Origin: Bifidobacterium sp. UBA744
Lineage (GTDB): Bacteria > Actinomycetota > Actinomycetes > Actinomycetales > Bifidobacteriaceae
NCBI GenBank assembly: GCA_002298605.1
Contig: DBKS01000063.1
Location: 29,656-47,515 of the forward strand
Length of the DNA: 17,860 nt
Direction of reading: 5' to 3'
Part shown: positions 1 to 7,372 of the stretch, one piece after another
Numbering within the stretch: the stretch's first letter is position 1
How the letters are laid out: every line of letters begins with the position of its first letter
Position numbers and translations under genes: made by a program
The notes under the pieces: model-generated
The model's input: the letters and a program-made list of their open reading frames with translations, nothing else
The model's database searches: none
Told to the model about the DNA's origin: nothing

Positions 1-383
1 AGGCAATCCGCGGCGCCGCATTTGGATGAGGCGGCCCGGTTGCCGTGCTTGACGATCTTGACGCCGGCGGCAGCCGCGACCACGGCCGCCATGGTCGACA
101 GGTTCACGGTGGCCGCGCCATCGCCGCCCGTGCCCACGATATCGGTGGTCTCGCCCGAGACCTTCAGCGGCACGGCATGCGACACCATGGCCTTGGCGGC
201 GCCGCGCACCTCCTCGGCGGTCAGACCCAGCTGCTGCTGGGTTGCGAGCACCGCTCCCACCGCAGCGGGATTCGCATTGCCCTTCATCAGATCATCGACG
301 AACCATTCGGATTCCTCGGCGCTGAGGTGGCTTCCGCCAACCAGTTTGGACAGAATAGACTTCCATGAGTATCCGCCGTTCAT
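1..383 (-). CDS. trpD: Anthranilate phosphoribosyltransferase, N-terminal part (runs off left edge)
   Basis: TrpD transfers the phosphoribosyl group of PRPP to anthranilate, the second step of tryptophan synthesis from chorismate, in the cytoplasm. Only the first 127 residues are in the window. Visible motifs are the glycine-rich PRPP-binding loop GTGGDG at about residues 84-89, the following NLSTMAA segment, and KHGNRAASSKCG at about 111-122, all family hallmarks. The helical N-terminal domain, with its SAEE segment and GNANPAAVGAVLA, is also typical. The start at 383 is set by a strong ribosome site (GAGGAGGT) just upstream. The gene is divergent from the LacI-type regulator gene. No trp leader peptide or attenuator was seen in the 158-bp gap, and no other trp genes are in the window. 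Confidence 0.96.
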   Translation of the reverse strand, partial: MNGGYSWKSILSKLVGGSHLSAEESEWFVDDLMKGNANPAAVGAVLATQQQLGLTAEEVRGAAKAMVSHAVPLKVSGETTDIVGTGGDGAATVNLSTMAAVVAAAAGVKIVKHGNRAASSKCGAADC

Positions 384-414
384 GTTACCTCCTCGACAAC
401 TCGGCACGCTCGCC

Positions 415-420
415 ATTGTA
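415..420 (-). promoter_or_regulatory. Possible -10 element of trpD
   Basis: TACAAT on the minus strand would place the transcript start about 25 nt before the trpD ATG, leaving room for the strong ribosome site. No convincing -35 hexamer is present at the usual spacing, so this is a weak prediction. Confidence 0.3.
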
Positions 421-541
421 CGCATACATAATTTCGCCGGCTTTCGGGTTTCGCATGTCGGATCACGTTGCATTGCTGCTAATGTTATGGAGTTGCCGTA
501 GGTTGCCAAGCCAAAGGCGGCCAGAGCTGAACGGAGGGGAC

Positions 542-2791
542 ATGGCGCGGAACGTCACCATCTACGATATCGCCAAGGCAGCCGGGGTCAGCCCGTCCAC
601 CGTATCTCGCGCGCTGAGCAAGCCAGGCCGCCTGTCAGCCCGAACCGAACTGAAGATCCACCGCGTTGCCGAAGAACTCGGATATCTCACCGCCGGCAAG
701 GACGACATCCTGGAGTCCCCCTCCACCGGACTGGTGTCGATCATGGTGTCGGGATTCGACAACCCCCACAATATGCGACTGCTCTCCGCACTGGAAACGC
801 GCCTTGAGGAGCGCGGCTACGCGGCGGTCTGCTCCGACGCCACGATGGACAACAACATCAAACGCCGTACCTCCTCGCTGCTGCTGCGCAACGTCGACGG
901 CGTGGTGCTCATCTCCCCCACCATCAACGAACCGGATCTGCGTCGATTCGCCATCAACCGCCCGACCGTACTGGTCAATCAGCAGCTCAGCGGATTGTCC
1001 ACGATCAGCGTGGACTCCTCGGACGCCATCGACCAGGCGATGCGCATGCTGCGGCAATCGGGACACCGCAGCGTCACCTTCCTCGCCGGATCCGCCAACA
1101 GCTGGGTCAATGAGATGCGTCGACGCGCCCTGAAGGCCTCGGCATACCGCTACGATTTGGAATTTCGCGTGCTCCGGGGATTTCCCGCCGTCATCGAAAG
1201 CGGCAAAAAAGCCGTCGACGGATACCTGTGCCACCCCAGCGACGCGGTGTTCGCCTACAACGACCAACTCGCCATCGGCTTCGAGTCGGCGCTCCGGGCC
1301 CGTGGGCTGCGCGTTCCCGACGACGTGTCAATCGTCAGTTTCGACAACGATCCGGCATCGACGACAACGCTGCCGCCGCTGACCACAATTGATCAGCACG
1401 CCGACGTCATCGGCGTCAAGGCCGCGGACACCATCGTGGATCTCATCCGATCCCCGCAATCGCGACGAATCAACATCAGCGAGCCGGCAAAACTCATCGT
1501 GCGTGAGTCGATCAGCAAGCAGAAGCGCTCGGTGATGAAACTGGGCCCCTATGTCACGTCAACGCAGACAAAGCACGACGGCACCATTACGCTGACCGTG
1601 TTGTCGCAAGCCTTCACCGAACTGATGCCGCGACTCGAAGCCTTCCAGCGGACGCATCCGCATATCGTGCTCGACCTCATTGACGGCCATACCATGCAGA
1701 TGGCCAATGACATGTATTGGGAGCGCCTGCAGTCGCATCGTCCCGTGCCCGACGTCTTCAACCTCGACGTGACCACAATGCCGCAATTCGCCGCTTCCGG
1801 CGCATTTCTCAAACTCGATTCCCCGGACATCGAGGCAAAATGGGGACCGGAATTCAACAAGGCGGCCTGGAGAACGGCGCATTACGCCGGGCACCTCTAC
1901 GGATTGCCCGGTGACCAATCGCAAACCGCACTGTTCTACCGCAGGGATCTGCTCGACCATTACGGCATATCCGTGCCCGCAACATGGCGTGAGTTCTACG
2001 AATCGGGCGTCGAGCTGCACCGCCGCGCCCCGTCGCGATACCTCGGCGCCATAGACTCCGACATGCAATATTATCTCGCCTTCCTACGGTCGGCCGGCAT
2101 ATGCCCCTGGCAGTCGGAAGAGGACGGGAAGATCACCTTCAATCTCAATGATCATCGCATCCGCGACATCACGGTTTTCCTGCAGCGATGCATCGACGAC
2201 GGCGCCCTGACCGCCCTTTCCATGTGGGACGGCCGCTACGCCACCATGAAGGACGGCGCCATTCTCACCGTATTGCAGGGCAACTGGTTCAGCAAGATCC
2301 TCGCCGCCTCATATCCGGCGAATGCGGGACAATGGCATGTCGCGCTGCCGCCGTCATGGAGCACGCCGGAACATCTGCTGACCGCGCAGATCGGCGGATC
2401 GATGATGTGCATCAGCGCCCGCATCCCCAGGGAGCGCCAGCTGGCGGCCCTCCAGCTCATCCACTGGGTCCAGGCCAACCCGGTTTCCGTGGATCTGCGT
2501 GCGATCGGCGGATACTCGGCCACCACATACTTCCAGAACAAGCCGGATCTGCTCGGAACCAACGACACCTACTTCAACCAGCAGGTGTATCGCATCTATA
2601 CGCAATCAGCGCAGCGGGTCAACCAGCAGTGGGATCATCTTCCCTTCGAGACCTTCATGTCTCGCGGATACGCCAAACGGGTGCTGCCCGAACTCAAGGT
2701 CGGCGGCCACTCCCCCGAGGCCTTCGCCTCCTGGCTTGGCGAGCTGCCCGGCTATGCACGCTCACAGGGGTTCAGCGTCACCGAGTTGTAG
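542..2791 (+). CDS. LacI-family transcriptional regulator fused to an ABC-type solute-binding domain
   Basis: The 749-residue protein has two complete parts. Residues 1-49 are a LacI helix-turn-helix (IYDIAKAAGVSPSTVSRAL), and about 60-325 are a LacI/periplasmic-binding-like sensor with VFAYNDQLAIGFESA, GLRVPDDVSIVSFDND and LTTIDQ. A normal LacI protein would end there. Instead, after a basic linker (about 325-346), residues 347-749 look like a full extracellular solute-binding protein of sugar ABC transporters: ITLTVLSQAF followed by FQRTHPHIVLDLI, then HLYGLPGDQSQTALFYRRDL and ISVPATWREF. No signal peptide or lipobox is present, so the protein should be cytoplasmic. The start at 542 follows GGAGGGG; a longer frame from 365 would overlap trpD and lacks a ribosome site. 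Probable role: carbohydrate-responsive transcription control, perhaps with two ligands. Neither ligand nor target genes can be named; no transporter or glycosidase gene is adjacent. Confidence 0.93.
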   Translation: MARNVTIYDIAKAAGVSPSTVSRALSKPGRLSARTELKIHRVAEELGYLTAGKDDILESPSTGLVSIMVSGFDNPHNMRLLSALETRLEERGYAAVCSDATMDNNIKRRTSSLLLRNVDGVVLISPTINEPDLRRFAINRPTVLVNQQLSGLSTISVDSSDAIDQAMRMLRQSGHRSVTFLAGSANSWVNEMRRRALKASAYRYDLEFRVLRGFPAVIESGKKAVDGYLCHPSDAVFAYNDQLAIGFESALRARGLRVPDDVSIVSFDNDPASTTTLPPLTTIDQHADVIGVKAADTIVDLIRSPQSRRINISEPAKLIVRESISKQKRSVMKLGPYVTSTQTKHDGTITLTVLSQAFTELMPRLEAFQRTHPHIVLDLIDGHTMQMANDMYWERLQSHRPVPDVFNLDVTTMPQFAASGAFLKLDSPDIEAKWGPEFNKAAWRTAHYAGHLYGLPGDQSQTALFYRRDLLDHYGISVPATWREFYESGVELHRRAPSRYLGAIDSDMQYYLAFLRSAGICPWQSEEDGKITFNLNDHRIRDITVFLQRCIDDGALTALSMWDGRYATMKDGAILTVLQGNWFSKILAASYPANAGQWHVALPPSWSTPEHLLTAQIGGSMMCISARIPRERQLAALQLIHWVQANPVSVDLRAIGGYSATTYFQNKPDLLGTNDTYFNQQVYRIYTQSAQRVNQQWDHLPFETFMSRGYAKRVLPELKVGGHSPEAFASWLGELPGYARSQGFSVTEL

Positions 2792-2894
2792 TTGAGCTAG
2801 GACGAGGGTGCCGATCCGGCACGCTCAGGACCACGTCTTGGGTCCGTTCCACCTCATGCCCACCCCACTACAACCCCGTCCACGCCCAAGCCAT

Positions 2895-2938
2895 AGTGAG
2901 GTCCTTCGCAGCTGCTGTTCGTTGCGAAGGACCTCACT
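2895..2938. terminator. Long perfect hairpin between convergent regulator gene and secA
   Basis: Two 16-nt arms (2895-2910 and 2923-2938) are perfect inverted repeats around a 12-nt loop. The hairpin lies 103 bp after the regulator stop and 66 bp after the secA stop, so it fits a shared bidirectional terminator. Neither side carries a clear T-run, so it is not a textbook intrinsic terminator and could instead be a copy of a dispersed palindromic repeat. The rest of the 2792-3004 gap shows nothing further. Confidence 0.5.
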
Positions 2939-3004
2939 CGCCAACCGGATCAATCAGGCGATCAAGTCAATCAGATCATTGGGACTGTCCGGGCAATTGG
3001 CTCA

Positions 3005-5920
3005 TTACTCGTTCTGACCGTGGCACATCTTGTACTTGCGACCGGAACCGCACGGGCACTGCGCATTCTTCGGGGTCCCCGGGAACGTGCGGCCATCGGC
3101 CCACGGGGTCTTGAGCTCCTCGCTCTTGGGCTTCTTGGAAGCGGGGACCTTGCCTTCGGCATGGCTCATCGGAGCGGGACCGACGATGACTTCAGGCTCG
3201 GACTTGGCCTCGTCCAATTCCCCGGCGGCCTCCTCGGCCTCCCGGGCGACGGCGGTTTCCTCCTCAGCCCTGTCATTGTCCTCATCATCCGGTTCGGAGG
3301 GCGCACTCAGCTCTTCGGCCGCCGGAGCCTCCGACGCGGCGTCGATGCCGACTTTGGCCTCCGCCTCGTCAACCGCAGCATCCTCGTCCTTATTGGACTC
3401 AAGGTCTTCGGTTTTGGCGATCTGGTCGATGTCCACATGGAAGAGCAGCTGCACCGACTCCTCCTTGATGGCTTCGATCATCGAGTTGTACATCTGATAC
3501 CCCTCGCGCTGGTATTCAACCAGAGGATCGCGCTGACCCATGCCACGCAGACCGATGCCGTCTTTGAGGTAGTCCATCTCGTAGAGGTGCTCACGCCACT
3601 TGCGGTCAAGCACGGCGAGCACAACACGGCGCTCGAGCTGACGGGTGCCCTCCTCGCCGAGCCTGTCCTCACGCTGACGATACTGTTCCTTGGCGTCGTC
3701 CACAACGACGCCGATCAGGGCATCGAACGCCTTGTCACCTTTGAGTCCCTCGACCTTCGCCTTGGCGTCATCCTCGCTGAGGGAAACCGGGTAGACGGAC
3801 CGCAGCGCCTTGAACAGACCCTCCCAATCCCAGTCGGCTGGCTTGTCGGAACCGTTGTTGGCACCGTGCACATACGAGGTCACCGTGTCGGCGACGAAGC
3901 GCTCGATGTCATCGTGGATGTCCTCGCCCTGCAGCACGGCCTGACGCTCCTGATAGATCACCGTACGCTGCTTGTTCATCACATCGTCGTACTTGAGCAC
4001 GTTCTTGCGAATCTCGAAGTTGCGCGATTCCACGGCCTTCTGGGCATTGCGAACGCCCTTGGAAACGGACTTCGACTCGATCGGCTCGCCCTCCGGCATG
4101 CCCTTGGCCATCACGCGAGCCACCAGCTGCGTGTTGAACAGACGCATCAGATCGTCTTCCAAAGACAGGTAGAAGCGGGATTCGCCGGGATCGCCCTGGC
4201 GTCCGGAGCGGCCTCGCAGCTGATTGTCGATACGCCGCGATTCGTGGCGCTCGGTGCCCAGCACATACAGACCGCCGAGCTTCACCACCTCTTCATGCTC
4301 ATCCTTGACCTGCTCCTTGACCTGGGCCAAAGTGCCGGGCCACAGCTTCTCATACTCGTCGGGAGTGTCCTCCGGGGAATACCCCTGGGCCTTGAGCTTG
4401 GCGTCGGCAAGGAACTCGACGTTGCCGCCGAGCATGATGTCGGTGCCACGCCCCGCCATATTCGTGGCGACCGTCACGGCGCCCTTGCGGCCGGCGACCG
4501 CGACCACGGCGGCTTCCCTGGCGTGCTGCTTGGCGTTCAGCACCTGATGGGGGATGCCGGCCACGTCCAGCAGCGACGAAACGACCTCGGAGGATTCCAC
4601 CGAGGCGGTGCCGAGCAGCACCGGCTGGCCCTTTGCATGACGCTTGGCCACATCACGCACGATGGCGGCGAGCTTCTCCTTCTTCGTGCGGTAGATCAGA
4701 TCGTCCTGATCGATGCGCTGCGGCGGCTTGTTGGTCGGAATCGGCAGCACGCCGAGTTTGTAGGTGCCCATGAATTCGGCGGCCTCGGTTTCGGCGGTGC
4801 CGGTCATGCCGGCAAGCTTGTCGTACATACGGAAGTAGTTCTGCAGGGTGATCGTCGCGAATGTCTGGTTCTCGGCCTTGACCTCGACATGCTCCTTGGC
4901 CTCGATGGCCTGATGGAGACCCTCGTTGTACCGGCGTCCGGAAAGAATGCGGCCGGTGTGCTCATCGACGATCAGCACCTCGCCGTTGGACACCACGTAA
5001 TCGCGGTCGCGCAGGAAGAGCTCCTTGGCCTTGATCGCATTGTTCAGATAGCCGATCAACGCCGTGTTGCTCGGTTCGTACAGGTTGTCGATGCCAAGGT
5101 AGTCCTCGACCTTGGTGATGCCGGGATCAAGGATGCCGACGACCTTTTTCTTCTCGTCGACCTCGTAGTCCTCGTCGCGAACCAGCTTCGGCACCAGGCG
5201 CGCGAACTGGCGATACCAGCGGGTCACGTCGCCCTCGGCGGGACCCGAGATGATCAACGGGGTACGGGCCTCGTCGATCAGGATGGAATCGACCTCGTCG
5301 ACGATGGCATAGTGATGGCCGCGCTGCACCAGATCGCTTTTCTCCCACGCCATGTTGTCGCGCAGGTAGTCGAAGCCGAATTCGTTGTTGGTGCCGTAGG
5401 TGATGTCGGCATTGTACTGCTTGCGGCGCTCCGGCGGTTTCTGATCGGTGACGATGCAGCCCACGCTCATGCCGAGGAAGCGGTAGATGCGGCCCATCAG
5501 CTCGCTCTGATAACTGGCAAGATAATCGTTGACGGTAACAACGTGGACGCCTTTGCCCTCAAGCGCGTTCAGGTAGCTCGGGAGCGTTGCGACCAACGTC
5601 TTGCCCTCGCCGGTTTTCATCTCGGCGATATTGCCCCAGTGCAGCGCCGCTCCGCCCATCAGCTGAACGTCGAAATGACGCTGGCCGAGGGTGCGCTTGG
5701 AGACCTCGCGGACCGTGGCGAACGCTTCCGGCATCAGGGAATCAAGCGATTCGCCGTTTTCCAGACGCTGCTTGAACTTGCCCGTCTGGGCTTTGAGGTC
5801 CTCGTCGGACAGCGCCGAAATCTCCTCTTCCTTGGCGTTGACGGCCTTGGCCACGTTCTCAAGTTTCTTGATCTGGCGGCCCTCGCCCATGCGCAAGGCC
5901 TTATCCAGGATATTTACCAC
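3005..5920 (-). CDS. secA: Preprotein translocase ATPase SecA
   Basis: SecA is the motor that pushes unfolded preproteins through the SecYEG channel at the cytoplasmic membrane. The 971-residue protein has the Walker A motif MKTGEGKT at about 101-108, DEAD-type Walker B DEVDSILIDEART at about 208-220, NMAGRGTDI and GRSGRQGDPG in the second ATPase half, a long Asp/Glu/Ala-rich linker, and a C-terminal zinc-binding SEC-C motif (CPCGSGRKYKMCHG). Length is slightly above the usual 840-950, mostly from the acidic linker. I chose the GTG at 5920 (MVNILDKALRMGEGRQ) because GAGGAG lies six bases upstream; an in-frame ATG at 5953 would add 11 unusual residues and lacks such a site. The gene follows hpf, but a terminator lies between them, so it probably has its own promoter. 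Confidence 0.98.
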   Translation of the reverse strand: MVNILDKALRMGEGRQIKKLENVAKAVNAKEEEISALSDEDLKAQTGKFKQRLENGESLDSLMPEAFATVREVSKRTLGQRHFDVQLMGGAALHWGNIAEMKTGEGKTLVATLPSYLNALEGKGVHVVTVNDYLASYQSELMGRIYRFLGMSVGCIVTDQKPPERRKQYNADITYGTNNEFGFDYLRDNMAWEKSDLVQRGHHYAIVDEVDSILIDEARTPLIISGPAEGDVTRWYRQFARLVPKLVRDEDYEVDEKKKVVGILDPGITKVEDYLGIDNLYEPSNTALIGYLNNAIKAKELFLRDRDYVVSNGEVLIVDEHTGRILSGRRYNEGLHQAIEAKEHVEVKAENQTFATITLQNYFRMYDKLAGMTGTAETEAAEFMGTYKLGVLPIPTNKPPQRIDQDDLIYRTKKEKLAAIVRDVAKRHAKGQPVLLGTASVESSEVVSSLLDVAGIPHQVLNAKQHAREAAVVAVAGRKGAVTVATNMAGRGTDIMLGGNVEFLADAKLKAQGYSPEDTPDEYEKLWPGTLAQVKEQVKDEHEEVVKLGGLYVLGTERHESRRIDNQLRGRSGRQGDPGESRFYLSLEDDLMRLFNTQLVARVMAKGMPEGEPIESKSVSKGVRNAQKAVESRNFEIRKNVLKYDDVMNKQRTVIYQERQAVLQGEDIHDDIERFVADTVTSYVHGANNGSDKPADWDWEGLFKALRSVYPVSLSEDDAKAKVEGLKGDKAFDALIGVVVDDAKEQYRQREDRLGEEGTRQLERRVVLAVLDRKWREHLYEMDYLKDGIGLRGMGQRDPLVEYQREGYQMYNSMIEAIKEESVQLLFHVDIDQIAKTEDLESNKDEDAAVDEAEAKVGIDAASEAPAAEELSAPSEPDDEDNDRAEEETAVAREAEEAAGELDEAKSEPEVIVGPAPMSHAEGKVPASKKPKSEELKTPWADGRTFPGTPKNAQCPCGSGRKYKMCHGQNE

Positions 5921-6041
5921 GTTCTGCTCCTCGTTGTTTACCGTCAGGCACAAACTGCGACCATACTACGCGAACATTGGGATTTTCCGCTACAGCCGCA
6001 CCAAGATGCGACTGCGCATGAGCCCCTCTCCGACACAAAGG

Positions 6042-6079
6042 GATCCCGCGCATCCGATGCGCCCGGAATGCGCGGGATC
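6042..6079 (-). terminator. Probable intrinsic terminator downstream of hpf
   Basis: Perfect 12-nt arms (6042-6053 and 6068-6079), extendable by three pairs past one bulged base, form a GC-rich stem about 49 bp beyond the hpf stop. On the minus strand the stem is followed by CCTTTGTGT, a short imperfect T-run. It would separate hpf transcription from secA. Confidence 0.6.
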
Positions 6080-6127
6080 ACCCATGCAAGATCGCTGCCG
6101 CAAGACGGCAACGCCTTGAACTGCGAC

Positions 6128-6799
6128 TCAGTCGTCGTTCTTCTTGACGTTCTCCGGGGTGTCGATCTCGAAGACACCGTAGCTCCATCCGTGACGATGG
6201 TAGACGACGGAGGGACGGCCGGTCGCCTTATTCACGAAGAGGAAGAAATCGTGGCCGATGAGCTCCATCTCGTACAGCGCCTCGTCGATGCTCATCGGCT
6301 CGGCGATATGCAGTTTGCGACGAATGACAATGGGGGTGTCGCCCACCTGTACCTCAACGGATTCGCCCGGCCCCAGATCTGAGGCGACGGCGGCCTCGGG
6401 GCTGTTGTTGGGCTCCTCCTGCGGCTCTTCGGCGACCTCGGGTTCCGGCGACGCCACGCCCAGATCAACGGGAACGGGGTTGCTGTAGCCACGACGATGA
6501 TCCTTGCGGCGGTCACGTGTACGGCGCAGCCGAAGGGTGAGCTTGTCCATTGCCATGTCGAGGGCGCTGAATTCATCGGCGCTCGAAGCTTCGGCACGCA
6601 CCACGGTGCGACCGGCGATAATGGTGATTTCCACTCGCTTGGCGGTGTCGGCCTGACGCGGATTCCCCTCATGCGACAGCACTATCTGAGCGCGCTGGGC
6701 GTCAGGGGCGATGGCGGTCACACGATTCATCTTGCTTTCTACGACATCACGGAACCTTTGCCTGATCTGCGTATGACGTCCGGTAACGACGATATCCAT
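6128..6799 (-). CDS. hpf: Long-form ribosome hibernation promoting factor (S30AE family)
   Basis: Long HPF binds the 30S decoding region and, through its C-terminal domain, pairs ribosomes into inactive 100S dimers in stationary phase or stress. The 223-residue protein has the N-terminal S30AE fold (MDIVVTGRHTQIRQRF through the basic LRRTRDRRKDHRR, about 1-103), an acidic Pro/Glu-rich linker (about 110-150), and the C-terminal dimerisation domain (about 160-212) with PMSIDEALYEMELIGHDFF and VVYHRHGWSYGVFE. The ATG at 6799 is chosen because GGGAGGT lies six bases upstream; the in-frame ATG at 6820 is itself upstream of that ribosome site. The gene is divergent from rnpB and has a terminator-like hairpin in its presumed leader. 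Confidence 0.96.
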   Translation of the reverse strand: MDIVVTGRHTQIRQRFRDVVESKMNRVTAIAPDAQRAQIVLSHEGNPRQADTAKRVEITIIAGRTVVRAEASSADEFSALDMAMDKLTLRLRRTRDRRKDHRRGYSNPVPVDLGVASPEPEVAEEPQEEPNNSPEAAVASDLGPGESVEVQVGDTPIVIRRKLHIAEPMSIDEALYEMELIGHDFFLFVNKATGRPSVVYHRHGWSYGVFEIDTPENVKKNDD

Positions 6800-6818
6800 G
6801 TGGACCTCCCTTGTGCTC

Positions 6819-6838
6819 AAAACGGCGCGAGCCGTTTT
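6819..6838 (-). terminator. Terminator-like hairpin in the presumed hpf leader
   Basis: An 8-bp stem (AAAACGGC pairing with GCCGTTTT) closes a four-base loop, and its 3' arm ends in TTTT on the minus strand. It ends about 10 nt before the hpf ribosome site. No minus-strand gene ends here except, remotely, recX, so it may be an attenuator of hpf or a block to read-through from recA-recX. On the plus strand it is followed by TTTTTC and would also work as a weak terminator. Confidence 0.45.
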
Positions 6839-6877
6839 TCTGTGCCGGAACAGCGTCTTCGCGTCCGGGTAGTGAAC

Positions 6878-6883
6878 ATTGTA
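6878..6883 (-). promoter_or_regulatory. Possible -10 element of hpf
   Basis: TACAAT on the minus strand predicts a start near 6871 and a leader of about 70 nt containing the hairpin at 6819-6838. No good -35 hexamer is seen at 17 bp, so confidence is limited. Confidence 0.35.
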
Positions 6884-6913
6884 GCCGAATCGGGCCGCAT
6901 ATGCGTATGACTC

Positions 6914-6939
6914 GCTGATGTTCTCGCGAGAATATCAGC
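6914..6939. promoter_or_regulatory. 26-bp near-perfect palindrome between the hpf and rnpB promoters
   Basis: The half-sites read GCTGATGTTCTCG and CGAGAATATCAGC, matching as inverted repeats at 12 of 13 positions. The centre is about 52-55 bp upstream of both predicted starts (rnpB near 6979, hpf near 6871). This geometry suits a dimeric DNA-binding protein acting on both promoters. I do not recognise it as LexA, HspR, HrcA or another named box. Confidence 0.6.
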
Positions 6940-6962
6940 CGTGTTTCCTTGGGGCGGCCTTC

Positions 6963-6971
6963 TGATAGGCT
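6963..6971 (+). promoter_or_regulatory. Extended -10 promoter element of rnpB
   Basis: TGATAGGCT fits the extended -10 pattern TGnTAnnnT and lies 10 bp before the start of the RNase P RNA pairing region at 6981. No strong -35 is visible, which is usual with an extended -10. Confidence 0.55.
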
Positions 6972-6980
6972 GGCTGATTC

Positions 6981-7351
6981 GTGAGACCTCTTGATGGTCG
7001 CGGCCGTCCTGTCGGACAGGCTGAGGAACTTCCGGGCTCCATAGAGCACGATGGCGGATAACGTCCGCCCAGGGTGACCTGAGAGATAGCGCAGCAGAGA
7101 ACAGACCGCCCGCCGTGCTGCACGGCGGGTAAGGGTGAAACGGCGGTGTAAGAGACCACCGGGCCGCTGGTAACAGCCGGCCGCATGGCAAGCCTCATCG
7201 GGAGCAAGGCCAAGCAGAGGACTATTGGGCTGCTCGCCCGCGTCCTCGGGTAGGCTGCTAGAGTCTGGCGGCAACGTCAGATCGAGATGGATGGCCATCC
7301 GCATCATCCGAACAGGTGATGCGACAGAACCCGGGGTATAAGAGGTCTCAC
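6981..7351 (+). ncRNA. rnpB: RNase P RNA, bacterial class A
   Basis: This is the catalytic RNA that removes 5' leaders from precursor tRNAs. The ends pair as helix P1: GTGAGACCTCTT at 6981-6992 with AAGAGGTCTCAC at 7340-7351. The conserved core is present: GAGGAACTTCCGGGCTCC starting near 7022 (the actinobacterial variant of the 5' P4 region), AACAGACCGCC near 7100, GGTAAGGGTGAAACGG near 7128, and ACAGAACCCGGGGTATAAG near 7324. The order of these blocks and the length of about 371 nt fit class A. The gene is divergent from hpf and convergent with recX. The exact mature ends are inferred from pairing. Confidence 0.97.
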
Positions 7352-7372
7352 ACTCCACGATTTCCCATGCCT

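Noticed and set aside
428..447. Possible LacI operator around GCCGGC in the trpD/regulator gap
   Set aside because: Only the central six bases are symmetric; flanking bases do not match, and no other LacI-like palindrome is seen in the gap.
22..501. Open frame on the plus strand at the left edge
   Set aside because: It lies opposite trpD, whose minus-strand translation shows clear family motifs.
365..541. Upstream extension of the LacI-type regulator by 59 residues
   Set aside because: It overlaps the trpD start, has no ribosome site, and a normal LacI N-terminus begins at 542 after GGAGGGG.
3020..6382. Very long open frame on the plus strand opposite secA and hpf (1120 codons)
   Set aside because: It is the mirror of well-identified secA and hpf genes in GC-rich DNA, has no recognisable domain, and runs across two unrelated genes.
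6800..6820. Longer hpf start at the ATG at 6820
   Set aside because: The ribosome site GGGAGGT lies between it and the ATG at 6799, and the family N-terminus begins at the latter.
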